64,000 nucleotides of DNA, from assembly GCA_037349315.1 (NCBI GenBank), contig JBAIAC010000023.1:31162501-31226500 (forward strand). The letters are read 5' to 3'. The stretch is from Chelydra serpentina. Taxonomy: Eukaryota; Chordata; Testudines; Chelydridae. Position numbers and translations under genes: made by a program. Below the pieces are notes generated by a model that made no database searches, had not been told where the DNA came from, and saw nothing but the letters and a program-made list of their open reading frames with translations. Positions 23,623 through 34,866 of the stretch are shown here, piece after piece (the stretch's first letter is position 1; every line of letters starts with the position of its first letter).

Positions 23623-24470
23623 GCTATGACAAGATTGTGTCACCTGAAATCTCCTCTGTCTGGAACTCTATACAGAGCTGGAGTCTGACTCTGGTCCCAC
23701 TGAGACAAAATGGGTGGAACCCTGGATGTGCTAAATTCAATGGCAGCATTTCTGTTGACTTCCATGCAGACAGGACTTCAACCTCTGGCTTCTGTGAGAA
23801 CAGGAACATACCATAAGGTTTGAAGATAATAGACAGTTCCTCATTCTCCATTACAATTTGGGTGTTTGACTAAAGAAAAATTGTAGAAACTATAAGAGAA
23901 GACTATTTCTCATTTGCTTCACAAGTGATATCAATCATAGGTACAACTCACTTTCCCATCTGAAATAGGTTATAGGCAGTGGCTGAAGACTATAGAAGCT
24001 CAAAACAATTTTCACAACAGTTCTACAAAAAGTCTGTAACACCACACTTTACTAACCCAAACAAGAAAAGAAGGAGAGGAGATGACTCTTGACAATACCT
24101 TGGCAGGATGCCTGGTATATATTTGACATTTTGGGGTGTACAAAAGTTCAAGGTGCTTAAATGAAATCTGAAATTTTAAAACTCACTGCCCAAACTTATA
24201 AATACTCATGGCCAGTCCTGGACTTTCCTTTTGTATGCCCTGAGCTTTGCTGTACTACGGCACAGAACATAGACTACCTATAGATGCAAAACCCATGCAT
24301 CTTCCTTTGTTCTCACACATACTTCTATCTTCAATGAGAAGTCAGCAGATAACAAGAAAACAAGGCACTCATTCTGAGCTAACTTATTCAGTAAAATAAG
24401 GAAGATGCAGCACACCTAAAAGTCTTCTAATGTTTTCAAACTTGAAGCTAACATTTTTTAAAATGGCTGA
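23623..24470. other. Noncoding stretch, nothing recognised
   Basis: No recognised repeat or gene. Confidence 0.5.
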
Positions 24471-24473
24471 ATA

Positions 24474-24905
24474 CAGATAGGCGCTTACATCCATAGTTAG
24501 GCACCAGTACAAGTGGCCTGTTTTTCAGAAGTACTGAGCAGCCAGCAACTTCCATGGACTCTGATTCCAGCAGGATTTATCCATTACCAGCTGACATGAT
24601 GTTTAACTACACTAACTGTAAAGTTGTGTTTGACACTGTTTTAGTTAACACAGCTCCTCAACTCAACCTAATTTCTTATGAAAACAAGCCGAGAGAGAAC
24701 TTCAAACACTATGCGCCTTTGAAAATCATGGCACTTATTTAGCCGTCTTTATATGGCGATAGGTGCCTAATTTGATGCTGTCAAGTTTGAAAACTTTAGC
24801 ATTGGGACCAGATTTTTAAAGGTAAAAATACAGATAAGTATAGAGAGGGATTTTCAAAAGTGTGAGGCACCTAAATATCTTTAAAAATATGATCCATAGG
24901 ACACC
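24474..24905. repeat. Fragments of short palindromic repeats
   Basis: Contains AGATAGGCGCTTACAT, GGCCTGTTTTTCAGAAGTAC and ATAGGTGCCTAATTTG. At 24807-24895 an imperfect inverted pair is formed by CCAGATTTTTAAAGGTA and TATCTTTAAAAATATGA. Similar arms occur near 16.8 and 49.3 kb. These look like pieces of a small fold-back family common in turtle genomes. Boundaries are vague. Confidence 0.45.
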
Positions 24906-25882
24906 CTTGCTAACTGTCCTTATTGAGGACAGTTAGTCCTTACATGTTTTTAGCAAAAATAAACCTCGTTTTTCCACAGTATCCCTCCTAAAAGCTCACT
25001 TAGACCAATGTATCCCCATAGAATTAAGAAGGTATGTCCCCTGCTTCTCTCCAAATTCATTCATCCAAATTCAATGTTGTCTCTTTTGACCACATGATAA
25101 TCAGACCTTAGGGAAATTGTGCTGACAGACCTTTCCCACAGGCCTATCCACCAAAGTAAGGCCCATCAGAACAGATCAGGTGCCAGAGAGTAAACAGTTA
25201 CTTTAATACAGATACTATATAACTAATAAATACAGCTGTGCCCATTGGCTGACAACTTCCAAGCATGAGCAGAATCACCTTCTTAGGGTTTTATGTGGGT
25301 ATTTCAAGTGGTATCTTTCCATTTTTTGTTGGTGAGGGCTATAGTTATATTTGCGGTGAACTGGTTCCTGATTGTGGCACTGTGTGGAACTTGTATTAAC
25401 TTTGAATAAATAGATGACTTCAGTTTAAAGATTACAGACTGTTTTATAAAGTCTACATGGGCTGTATCAGATCATGTTAGTGTTTCCTATAGCACCCATC
25501 ACCACAGTATGTAAGTGCCATAGTCTCTACAGTTAAAACTGTATTTAGATTTTCATACCAAGCATCACTGTTGTGTATAAATAATATCCTTGTAACGCAT
25601 TCATTTGCAATTTAATAATAGCACCTTCAGCATACAGAAAGCACTGAAAATCAGTTGCAAAGCACAGCCGCAACTCTGACTTTCGTGATGTGGTGTACAA
25701 ACCCCACATTGGGCCCGAAGGGGTTAAAGGACAATACTTGGCCCAGGAAGCCCCTGCCCCTCCAGGCCTGCAGCGTATGCACCAACTGCAGATGAAATTT
25801 AAAAGGGAGCAGTTCAGCTCAGAAGAGGGAGGAAGACTGATCTTCCCGCAGGGCTCCTGCACAAGGGTGCCAAAAAAGCCTC
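24906..25882. other. Noncoding stretch, nothing recognised
   Basis: No recognised repeat or gene up to the hAT-like element at 25.89 kb. Confidence 0.5.
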
Positions 25883-26116
25883 CCTGTGAGCAGTAGCGGC
25901 ACCAGGGTTTTTGCCACCCTAGGCGGCAGCACTCTTCCGCAGTAATCGGCGGCGCTTCGGCGGCAGCGCCTCCTCTGAAGCTGCCGCCGAATTGCTGCCG
26001 GGAAATAAGTCGCCGCCGAAATGCTGCCAAGGGTAGCAAAATGCCGCCCCCCAAATCCTGCTGCCCTAGGCGACCGCCTAGGGTCGCCTAGTGGAAGCGC
26101 CGGCCCTGCCTGTGAG
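25883..26116. mobile_element. hAT-like MITE with exact 8-bp target duplication
   Basis: The element at 25891-26108 (218 bp) is flanked by the exact duplication CCTGTGAG on both sides. Left end CAGTAGCGGCACC; right-end complement CAGGGCCGGCGCTTCC. The inverted termini match at 8 of the first 12 bases. The interior is full of GCCGCC and GCGGCAGC words. A 169-codon minus-strand open frame crossing it is a composition artefact. It has no coding capacity of its own. Confidence 0.88.
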
Positions 26117-26401
26117 GAATAAGACTGCATGCTGAAGCCCAGTTGGGGCTGAAGGTTTAGCCCTTTCCTTTTTCTTTTGTTACCTTATATTGGACTCAGA
26201 ACCATGGGGACAGACAGATGGCAGGAAGTGACCCAGGGAAGGTAACTCCGAGGGCACAGCTGGACATTCTTAACCCTCATAGGGCCCTGGGTCAGAGCCC
26301 AATGGAGTGGGAGAGTCCAGGCTCCCCTAGACTTCAATCTCACTCCTCCTCTGATTAGAAGAGGGCAAAGACATTGCAGCCCTGATGTGAAGATAAGCCC
26401 A

Positions 26402-26555
26402 TCCGCAGGCAAGGGTGCTGGAATCTTTGGGCGGGGGGCGGGGCGCTGAGAGTCATTGAACCAAACTGTAAACTCTGTATATAATGGAAACTACTTCAAG
26501 CCAGGAGTGCTGCAGCACCCCCAGCACTACTAGTTCCAGCGCCTATGTCCTCGGG
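26402..26555. mobile_element. Short hAT-like MITE related to the GC-rich pair
   Basis: A 138-bp element (26410-26547) starts CAAGGGTGCTGGAA and ends TTCCAGCGCCTATG, whose complement is CATAGGCGCTGGAA. Flanks TCCGCAGG and TCCTCGGG match at six of eight positions, suggesting an old 8-bp duplication. The end CATAGGCGC is shared with the GC-rich elements at 14.75 and 56.28 kb, although the interior differs. Confidence 0.7.
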
Positions 26556-26564
26556 TGAGGAACT

Positions 26565-26650
26565 GGATTGAAAGGCCTTCCATCTGAAAGGCTACTGGGT
26601 GAGCTACCCACTAGACCAGGCCCTCCGAGAGCTTTATTATACCTTCCAAC
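26565..26650 (-). repeat. MIR-like SINE head fragment
   Basis: On the minus strand this reads GGCCTGGTCTAGTGGGTAGC followed, after about 30 bases, by GGCCTTTCAATCCAG. That matches the tRNA-like head of turtle MIR-type SINEs, which normally reads GTCTAGTGG and later a GGTTC-x-ATCCCAG B box. The rest of the element is missing. Confidence 0.5.
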
Positions 26651-27554
26651 ACTACATTACTTAATGATTTAGGCTCCCATTTAGCAAAGAACTTAAGGAT
26701 CTGTTTAAAGTTAAGCATGTGCTAACGAGCTTTATTAAATTGGGGCCTTAATGACCCTTATAATCCTAAAATTACAATCTCTGCAACTCCACATACCATA
26801 CACGATACACAGAAGGAATAAAGCTGATTACATATTAATTATTTATTATCTCAAAAATGCAAATTTCTACTATATAATAACATTACAACTTCCAGAAGAA
26901 AATCACATTGCATACATACACACACAAACAAATCTTGCTCTTCTGCATCAGTGTAAATGCAGAGTAACTCAGTTGAAGTCAATGAAATTAATCCACACTT
27001 CACCAGTGTAACTGAAAGCAGAATTTAGTTTTATTACACCACTGTTCTCTTTCCTTTTTCCTTCATTCTGCCTTACATTTTATAGACATCCTCATCGCAG
27101 CCAAAGGAAGGGTGTTCCGTTTCAAACGCCACAGCAACAGTGACAGACAGCTACAGCCTTCATATATTTTCTTTCACAACTTAAAAAAAGGGAGCATTTC
27201 ACTCAATGTGAAATCAGGGGACTATCTTGAAAGAAGACTACAGGAATGTTTGTCTAGCTATAAAAACAGTCACTGTTTTGCCAGACATTTGCTTTAACAT
27301 GTTCCTTTAAAAAAATAAATAAATATTTTAAGTGATCAGTTTTTGATTATTTTCATTGCAGGGTGCTTTTTTCCCCCCCATAATCCTTTGAATGCCACTA
27401 CCGGTGTGCACTCAGGGCCCATTCATTTCTTTATGGTGCCCATTCTTCTGAGCAAAATTTCTAAAGAACTCAAAAGAGCTACAGTTTTAATGGCTAGAGC
27501 CGTCACTTCAATAGTGTCACAATTAACATATGTAGGGCTTCTAAGGGTTAATCC
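26651..27554. other. Noncoding stretch, mostly unrecognised
   Basis: No gene was recognised. A palindromic-family fragment with GTTGAAGTCAATGAA and ACCAGTGTAACTGAAAGC lies at 26950-27030. Confidence 0.5.
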
Positions 27555-27883
27555 TAGGGCTGGTCAGAACATTTTCAACAAAATGTGTTTTCATTGATGC
27601 TATTTCTTCAAAGCCAGAGACATTGCATGGAAACATATCAATTTCAACTAAGTTTTCAATAGAAAAGTTTCTGAGGTCTGGGCTCTCTGGTCACTTATGA
27701 CCGGAAATAGGGACCCAAATTGAAAACCTGACATTTTCTATCCAAAAATAGATGTTTCAGCATAATTCTGTTTCATCAAAATGTTCAAAGGTTTTGCTTT
27801 CATTCCAGCGTGGGACCAGAAACAAATGTCAAAAGCACGAAAGTTGTCACAAAACAGCATTGTCATCCTCTGGCCAGCTCTAA
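27555..27883. mobile_element. Nonautonomous DNA element with AGRGCTGG termini
   Basis: A 329-bp element starting TAGGGCTGGTCAGAA and ending TCTGGCCAGCTCTA. The complement of the right end is TAGAGCTGGCCAGA, so the termini are inverted over about 14 bases with two mismatches. The interior is rich in ACATTTTC and TTTCAT words and has no coding capacity. A TA target duplication is possible, but no longer duplication is certain, so the superfamily is open. Confidence 0.7.
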
Positions 27884-30121
27884 TTAATTCCTTTTTAATC
27901 AAAAAAGCAGACACAATGACGCAACAATTGCTTGGCTAATTGTGCTAGCGTTGTATAAAATTTAAAGAATGTATCTTTGAATTATAAAATGGACCAAAGT
28001 ATGGCGGCCTGTTTTCCCATTGGAGGATACTGGTAGTTCTCAATGATATTTTGTGTAACATCTTAATTAGGGTCCACAACTGACGGTGAAGTAAGGGCTT
28101 CTGACATTTTCACACCTTTGCTTGCAAGTCTTTGAGAACTGAACTTCTAATAGGCATCAGTAAGTTATATACTAGAACCTCTCTAGCCCCATTGTCCTTC
28201 AACCATGATCCATTGTTCCATTTTTCTAAGCACTCCAAGACTCCTTCCTTTTGCTCAGCTCCCCCAAAGCAAGAGCTCAAACCCAAGAGCATACAAGAGA
28301 GATCAAAAGAGACAAAGCAACTCTTGCGCAACCAGGGTGAAGAAAGCATTAGCTCACCCTCACTGAAGCATAGGGCATAAATCTTGGTCCTCTCAAACAT
28401 GGGAGTGGTTTGTAGCCTCATGGAGGAGGTGAAAGGCTTTGCCTACAAACTCCATGGATTGCAAATATCTACAGGGGATGTAGAGTGCATCCCTGCAGAC
28501 CCAGGGCCACTCACCGAGAGGGTCTGCCCCTCTGTTCTTCTCCTGGGTCCCCCTTCCCTCATCCACCACACTTTTTTTAGGAGCCAAACCCCCATTGGTT
28601 ACTCCCCTGTGGCTGCACACTAGTCTCCTCTAGTTGGTTGTTTTTTTTAAAAGGAAACACTAAATGACAAAAGTGTTGCACGGAACATAATGTAGCACTT
28701 CCCCGTCATTTTTCATTCCATGTGTTCAACCTACCTGTGTATCACACTAAAGAAATGGACTCAGATCCCAAATGCAACCACTGAGTGGTGGTTTCTCAAT
28801 TATATTTATTTGTCATCAGTATTTATGTTTGCCAAGTTGAATAGCTCCAGAAATGAAGCCCTCGGCTTATTCACAGGGAGTGGAGTCTTCAAGCAGAAAA
28901 AATATGGATTTTCCCTTCCAACTCGCTGTCTGACTCCAGAGAGGAGGTCACTGCAAAGGATTCCATCTTTTTGTGAAATTACTTTTGATATATGTCTCCA
29001 TAATGTAGAGAGACTATTGTCCAGTTGTCTGCCCCCTCCTTCATCAAAGCCCACACTCCCATTTTTCCATTCCCTCCCTCCATCTTCCCCGATTGCATGC
29101 CCATCTGAAAACATCACTTTGTCTTCCCACATCACAATGTCATCTCCTAGCTCCAGGACGACACTGATGTATCAACAGGGATGGTGTCTCCGTCAAATGG
29201 GGATGCTGTGTTTACACAGGGTGGAAAAGAAGGAAGTTCTGTATGAAAAAACTAGCTTCATTCAGAAGGAATATTGTATTCATGAACTGGGCTTGAAATA
29301 TTGAAATCATAAACGACTCAGAGGTACAGTATGTTGCAGAGGACATGATAACATAGCAGAAATGCAGCCCTGAAAATTATCACTGAGGATGACATTGGAG
29401 ATAAGGACGTACAATATTACAGGACTGTGTTAGCATAGTAGGAAATCGATTCAAGCAGACAAGCTAAATTTATTTACTTTATTGATTTTAAATTTTACAT
29501 GAACTGCAATATAAGTAAATCTTTCATGGTAATTCTAAATCTTGAAACATATTGTAAATAACAAAAAAAAATGTCCAGTGTTCAGAACAACCATTTCTCT
29601 GTACTGAGAGTGCATTATTCTTAAAGCCCAGGACAAAATTTTTGTAATGAATGTCTTAAATCTACCTTAGCAGTCACTGCTGATATTTTCTTTAAAGTAA
29701 GAACCAGCATTTGGTGTTTCCAGTGATTCAAGGTAACACCGTTCTTTAAGATAAAAAATAAGTAATTAAAATTGAACCTATTGTATTACCAGAATACAGC
29801 ATAGGCTGTCGCTTCATGAACAAGTGGTTCATTGTATAAATAGCCGGATTTTTATCAATGTGGGCAAACTTTAATGCAGAATAATAAATGAGTGGTCTGC
29901 AAATATTGAAATGATGTGCAACTCCATGGATATGACAGTAAGCATGATAGTGCAGTAGGAACAGTGGTACCATCACTGGATGTCAAAGAGAAACTGGTGA
30001 TGAGGAAAATTGTTGGGCCAAATCCTTCTTGCCTTATTCCCAGTCAAGTCAACTGGACAATCTGCATTAAACCATCATCCTATCACTGAGGAGGAGAGAT
30101 TTCACTTTGGGGTATCCATTC
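27884..30121. other. Noncoding stretch, nothing recognised
   Basis: The longest open frame, 194 codons at 28720-29304 on the plus strand, has no known domain and a composition like translated noncoding DNA (Ser/Pro runs from CT-rich sequence). It is overlapped by a 109-codon frame on the other strand. No repeat was recognised. Confidence 0.5.
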
Positions 30122-30549
30122 ATATAAATCAGAGGTTTCAACCATGAGTACATGTACCTCTGGGGGTACACAGATGTCTTCCAGGGGGTACTTCAACTCA
30201 TCTAGATATTTGCCTAGTTTTACAACAGGCTACATAAAAAGCACTAGCGAAGTCAGTACTAACTAAAATTTCATATAGACAATGACTTGTTTATACTGCT
30301 TTATATACTATACTCTGAAATATAAGTACAATATCTATATTCCAATTGATTTATTTTATAATAATATGGTAAAAATGAGAAAGTCAGCAATTTTTCGGTA
30401 ATAGTGTGCTGTGACACTTTTGTATTTTTATGTCTGATTTTGTACGCAAGCAGTTTTTAAATGAGGTGTAACTTGGGGTTATGCAAGACAAATCAGACTC
30501 CTGAAAGGGGTACAGTAGTCTGGAAAGGTTGAGAGCCACTGATATAAAT
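30122..30549. mobile_element. hAT-like (Charlie-type ends) MITE with exact 8-bp target duplication
   Basis: A 412-bp element (30130-30541) flanked by the exact duplication ATATAAAT (30122-30129 and 30542-30549). Left end CAGAGGTTTCAACC; right-end complement CAGTGGCTCTCAACC. Such CAG-x-GGTT-x-TCAACC ends are typical of hAT Charlie-like elements in vertebrates. The interior is AT-rich with paired GGGGTACA-type words near both ends. It lacks a transposase. Confidence 0.92.
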
Positions 30550-30950
30550 GACCAGAATTCACCCTTATAGCAGTTTACCACTTAACAGAAATCGTTAAAG
30601 GGCTGACAGTGTTATCACTTTCAACAACTAAATAAATGTCTAGATGACTTAACGCAAGTGCCCAACCTTAATGCTATTGAAGCTAGTGGCACAATTCCCA
30701 CTGAGCTCAGTGGGGCCAGGATCATATCCCAAAGGATAAACATGAAAGAGTCACATCACTGGTGAAGAATTTACTCTTTTCACTGATGTTCAGCCTGACA
30801 GGACAGGAAATATTTTGACATTCACAGCTTTGAACAACAAATCTGTCCACAGAATCATAAGTTACAAGACAAATTCAGAGGAGGTACAAATGATGGTGGA
30901 AAGTTGCACACTGGTAAATATGCCTAGAGAATGAAAGTAACACACCAGGG
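30550..30950. other. Noncoding stretch, nothing recognised
   Basis: No recognised element apart from a short palindromic-family word (CCCACTGAGCTCAGTGGGG at 30697-30715). Confidence 0.5.
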
Positions 30951-30959
30951 GTAAAAGGT

Positions 30960-31663
30960 GGGGCTGTAGCTGAAAGGGCCACCAACAGGCAAGTGTAAAA
31001 TAATCAGGCTTCCATCCACCCCCTCACTAACTCTCGTCATCTAGGGCCCTCTGCCAACAGCTCCTCTGCAGTGGTTTCTCGTGACTCAGCCAGTCACTCT
31101 GTAGTTCCACCCCTTCTGGGGTAATAAAAAATCTAGCAAAAGCAAGTGTCCAATCCCTCCATTTAGTTTGACGCCTTCAATTCTGGGCCTAGTGCTTATT
31201 ACCCCTTTGCTCAAGGTTTCCAGTAGCCCACGTCCCCTTCCCGGGGCTTCTTGCCACCTTGGCAGTAGCTGGCAGGAGAACTTAGGCCCACCCTGTACAC
31301 TGGGTTCCAGTCCAGGGACCCTAGCACAGGCAGTCAGGGTTCACTCCACTAGATGATTTGCTGCCACCTCCCTAGACTTCTTCCTACCAAGACTTTCCCT
31401 GGACTTTCTCCTCATCCTGCAAATGCTTTCCTGTTCCCTACCAGTCTCTCTTCACTCCCTGCTATCAGGAAAGTGACTGCAGAATTTCTCTTTGCAGTCC
31501 TGTTCTGCTTCAAACTTCCTCTGCATCACCCAACCCCTCCCCAACGGGGTTTCTTCATTAGTTAGGCCTGGTCCAGCCTCCAGGTGCAACCAGGCTGGTT
31601 AACTGGCTTCTCAGGCCCACATTAACCCTTCCGCCATCTGTGTGGGGTAGGTACCCCATCACA
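30960..31663 (-). mobile_element. Probable LTR-derived repeat
   Basis: The right edge, read on the minus strand, begins TGTGATGGGGTACCTACC and continues with words of a repeat common in turtle genomes (AACCAGCCTGGTTGCACC, GGAGGCTGGACCAGGCC). The TGTGATGGGG start resembles an LTR 5' end. The sequence is CT-rich on the plus strand and has no coding content. The left boundary, TATA box and polyadenylation signal could not be placed, and no target duplication was found, so the LTR call is provisional. Confidence 0.4.
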
Positions 31664-31779
31664 GGAATATTGTGAAAATACAGCAGCAATACTTTTTCCA
31701 AGACAGACAAGAATTATTGTGATTAGAGAGAATCCCCTAACCCTTTTAATGTCAGAAAAATACAGCAATGTTGACGATC

Positions 31780-31885
31780 ATTATTATTATTCATTATTTG
31801 TATTATTGTAGCTTGTAGGGAGCCCCAGTCCCAGACCAGGATCCCATTGCATTAGGCACTGTACAGACACCAAACAAAAGTCAAC
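31780..31885 (-). repeat. L2/MIR-like 3' end fragment
   Basis: The plus strand reads ATTATTATTATTCATTATTTG, then GGGAGCCCCAGTCCCAGACC and CCATTGCATTAGGCACTG. This is the complement of the L2/MIR-type 3' end with CAGCACCTAGCACAATGGG, so the copy lies on the minus strand. Confidence 0.65.
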
Positions 31886-32769
31886 CCGTGAAGTTTTTTG
31901 TGTTTTTTTAACTGATCCATGTTGCCTCTACTTTTTGATTTCATTATGTTAGATGCTATTAATCTGGACATAGGATTTCAACAGTGAAAAGATGGAATTT
32001 GTCATCAACAAAAGGAAAACATTATTTTTAAAGGCATGAAAGATTAATGTTTCACCATGGACTACTTAAACCCTACACAGCAACAGCACTATAATATTAA
32101 TCCAACTTTGATGGGTTTTGCATAAGGCTCATAATTAAACATTTTCTTTGCAATGCTTTATAGAATCCCCATCTGTTTTTAATGGCATGATTTTGATGTT
32201 TTTCTTACTAATTCTGGCAGCCTGTTCTTGAAGCTTCACGCTTTATTTTTTGTTCCTAATGTCTTCTTCTACAGTGGTTGTATTGTGCCAAAGCTGAATG
32301 AAGGTTTTGGAAACCTATAGTTATGATGTGTATTGCTTTCTTTCCTTGCATTCCAGGGAGGCACACGGCAGTCTGGACTTTCAATTTGCATGTGTGATGT
32401 TATTAGCACTTATGGCAGCTTTAGGATGTTTGGGTGGGTCTGCAAAAGAGGTATTTACCACCCTGCGCACACAAGCAATTCCTGACAGCTATATCATACC
32501 ACTAAAAACAAGGCTGACGTGAGGATTTGGGGGGAGGCAGGTTAGCAAGAGGATTATTTGGGGCACAGTAACAAACTGACAATAAACACCGAAGCTCCCA
32601 ATATCATTTTTAAAGTCATTTTCCTGAACAGAATTCCACTCTAAATAATCAAAAATGCCTCCCACTACACTCAAATGTATGTTTTTCTATGTTAAGGAGA
32701 AGCAGTTAAAGGAAACATCAGCTCCTTTTGTATTTGGCTGAGCAGTTGGTGTGCTGTGACTACTATTTA
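31886..32769. other. Noncoding stretch, nothing recognised
   Basis: AT-rich sequence with no recognised element or exon. Confidence 0.5.
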
Positions 32770-32952
32770 TTCCATTGTTCATAACTGTCTCCCTATTCCC
32801 TTGTGCTCTCCCTGTCTGTCATACCTACCAGTTATCTCTCATCTTAAACTTGGATTGTAAGCTCTTTGGGGCATGGACTGTCTCTTTGTTGTATCTTTGG
32901 ACAGCACCTAGCACAATGGGACATTGGCTTCTAGGTGTTACCACAATACACA

Positions 32953-32984
<32 letters not shown>

Positions 32985-32985
32985 A
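32770..32985 (+). repeat. L2-like LINE 3' untranslated end
   Basis: Reads GATTGTAAGCTCTTTGGGGC, GGACTGTCTCTTTGTTG, GGACAGCACCTAGCACAATG and then a TAAA array (32953-32983). This is the 3' end pattern shared by L2 LINEs and MIR SINEs, and the cleanest copy in the window. There is no coding part. Confidence 0.8.
32953..32983. repeat. (TAAA)n microsatellite
   Basis: About eight TAAA units closing the L2-like 3' end. Confidence 0.93.
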
Positions 32986-33049
32986 TCCAGTTAACGATTT
33001 GTTATACGTGGATTTGTTATACATGATCTGAAACTATATGGACAGTCAC

Positions 33050-34640
33050 AAAAGGAGATACAGCGATTGATGACACCTGTAGAAAAGTCTGGTGAAGATA
33101 TAGTTATGAGTTGGTTTGGCTAAATAAGCATCAGCATTTTAAAGAGGGGTGAATTGGTACAATCAGATGGCACACAAGTTAAAGGTACTACCCAAGATCT
33201 CTCTCAGCGTGGCTTCTATAATTACTCTGAAGTCAGGGAATTGTCAGAGTTACAATATAAGCAAACCAAAGAAGAAGTGACGAAAGAATATTACAGCAGA
33301 ATAAGAACTACTCTAAGGACCAAACTCAACTTGAAGAATCTCACCCGAGTCATTAATATGTGGGTGATACCAGGAGTACAGTTCGCCATGAAGCGATCAA
33401 GTAGAATCAACAGGAGAAGAAAGAATTTGACACTGAAACAAGAAATCTCCTGGTAAGGCACAGAGTAATGAATATCAATCAACACATGGATGCATTTACA
33501 TCTGACAATATCATAGAAGAAAAGAGTTGCTATCTGTGGAGGAAGCAGTTAACAATGAAGAACATAACATCAGAATATATGAGGAGTCAGCCAGAGTAAA
33601 AGATCATCTGCTCGTGATAACAAGCAATGGCCAAACATGCATCCCAGCCCAAGAAAGCATAAAAGAAAGGAGAAAGCAAATCACCAAAGAAAGACTTGAA
33701 AGATTTATACAGAAATCAATGCAGGGACAGTGGTGGAGAGAGATCAAACCCACTGGTGACTGAAGCTTAACAAACTCATGTCTTGAAGAAGGATACTTCA
33801 AAAGAGAGATGGAGAGCTTCATTATGAGTGCACAAGATCAGTTCTTAAGGTTTAATTATGTTAGAAACAAAACTGACCAATAAAATTGCTCCCTGAACAG
33901 CAGAATGTGTTCCCAAAAGGAAGAAGTGGTGGAATATATGCTAAGCACCTGCAGAAGCCTGGCTGGGAGAGAATATATGAACAGGCACAATGAGATCAAC
34001 TGTGGGCATTGAAACCGCTGTGGCAAGTATGGATTTAAACTAACCATGTGGTACTACAGCCACTGAATTGAAAGCTCTGTAGAGACTAAGATTTATGGGA
34101 TCTGGTAGTTGTCACAGATGGAATGGTGCCGGCAAAGAGGCCGGACATAGTTGTTGTAGAAAAGAAGACAAACAAGACCATGTTAATTGATATTGCCATA
34201 CCAGCAGACAGAAACGTAAAAAAAAGAAACAAGAGAAGATAGCAAAGTATGAAGAACTCTGCTACGAAGTAGAATGATTATGGTAAACTGGAACAAATAT
34301 GATCCCAGTGATTATTAGCCTCCATGATAGTATGAATGAGCAGCTCCAGAATAGAAGTGCAAGACATCATAATCAGTGACCTCCAGAAGAGAGCACTTGT
34401 GGGCACTGCAAGAATTTTAAGGAAAATCAAAGGAGAACAGGGGCATTTGAGAACCTAGAATGCAAGAATGGAGGGTTTAACAATACTCCTCACTACCCAA
34501 AGCTACAGAGTCATTTCATGCTCAGGATTCATTGGTGACTCATGGGGATAAATTTTAGACCGTAGCTTTCCCCTTTCTATGCTTAAAGATCTTTATGTTG
34601 TGAAAGTTATTTGCTTAAAGAAAAAATCTTGAGGAATAAT
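33050..34640 (+). mobile_element. Decayed LINE with restriction-like endonuclease (R4/Dong-like)
   Basis: Broken plus-strand frames show the end of a non-LTR reverse transcriptase. LKRGELVQSDG is followed by EVTKEYYSRIRTTLRTKLN and VINMWVIPGVQF, then RKELLSVEEAVNNEEHNIR. Further on, RPDIVVVEKK (from 34138) and LIDIAIPADRNV (D codon 34189-34191) form an RPD-x14-D pattern. This matches the RPD-x(12-14)-D catalytic core of C-terminal restriction-like endonucleases in R2/R4-type LINEs. LQKRALVGTARILRKI closes the protein. Many stops and frameshifts show the element is dead. By eye it is closest to the R4/Dong clade, which is inference. The 5' part of the element is absent. Confidence 0.7.
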
Positions 34641-34866
34641 AATAAATCTTTTTGCTAAAGAAACTGAAATAATTATTATAGACATCACACTCACACGCAT
34701 CCAGAGGGAGTTTGGTCTACAACCCTTGACCTTCAGCTACAAAACCAGTTTTTTAACACTTGAGATGAAGGTGAATTCCTTTAACGGGAGCAATGGGTCC
34801 CATATCCTCTGTGTGGGTCTTCCCAATGGAGGGCAACATTACTCCCTCATATACACAAAGCTAATA

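Noticed and set aside
25545..26054. 169-codon minus-strand open frame
   Set aside because: It runs through the GCCGCC-rich hAT-like element. The Ala/Arg-rich part is low complexity and the frame has no recognised domain.
28720..29304. 194-codon plus-strand open frame outside recognised repeats
   Set aside because: No known motif, composition of translated noncoding DNA, an overlapping frame on the other strand, and no conserved start context. Could be revisited with conservation data.
33154..33763. Two consecutive open frames of 100 and 78 codons as a host gene
   Set aside because: Their residues match the end of a LINE reverse transcriptase and they are separated by frameshifts, so they belong to the decayed element.
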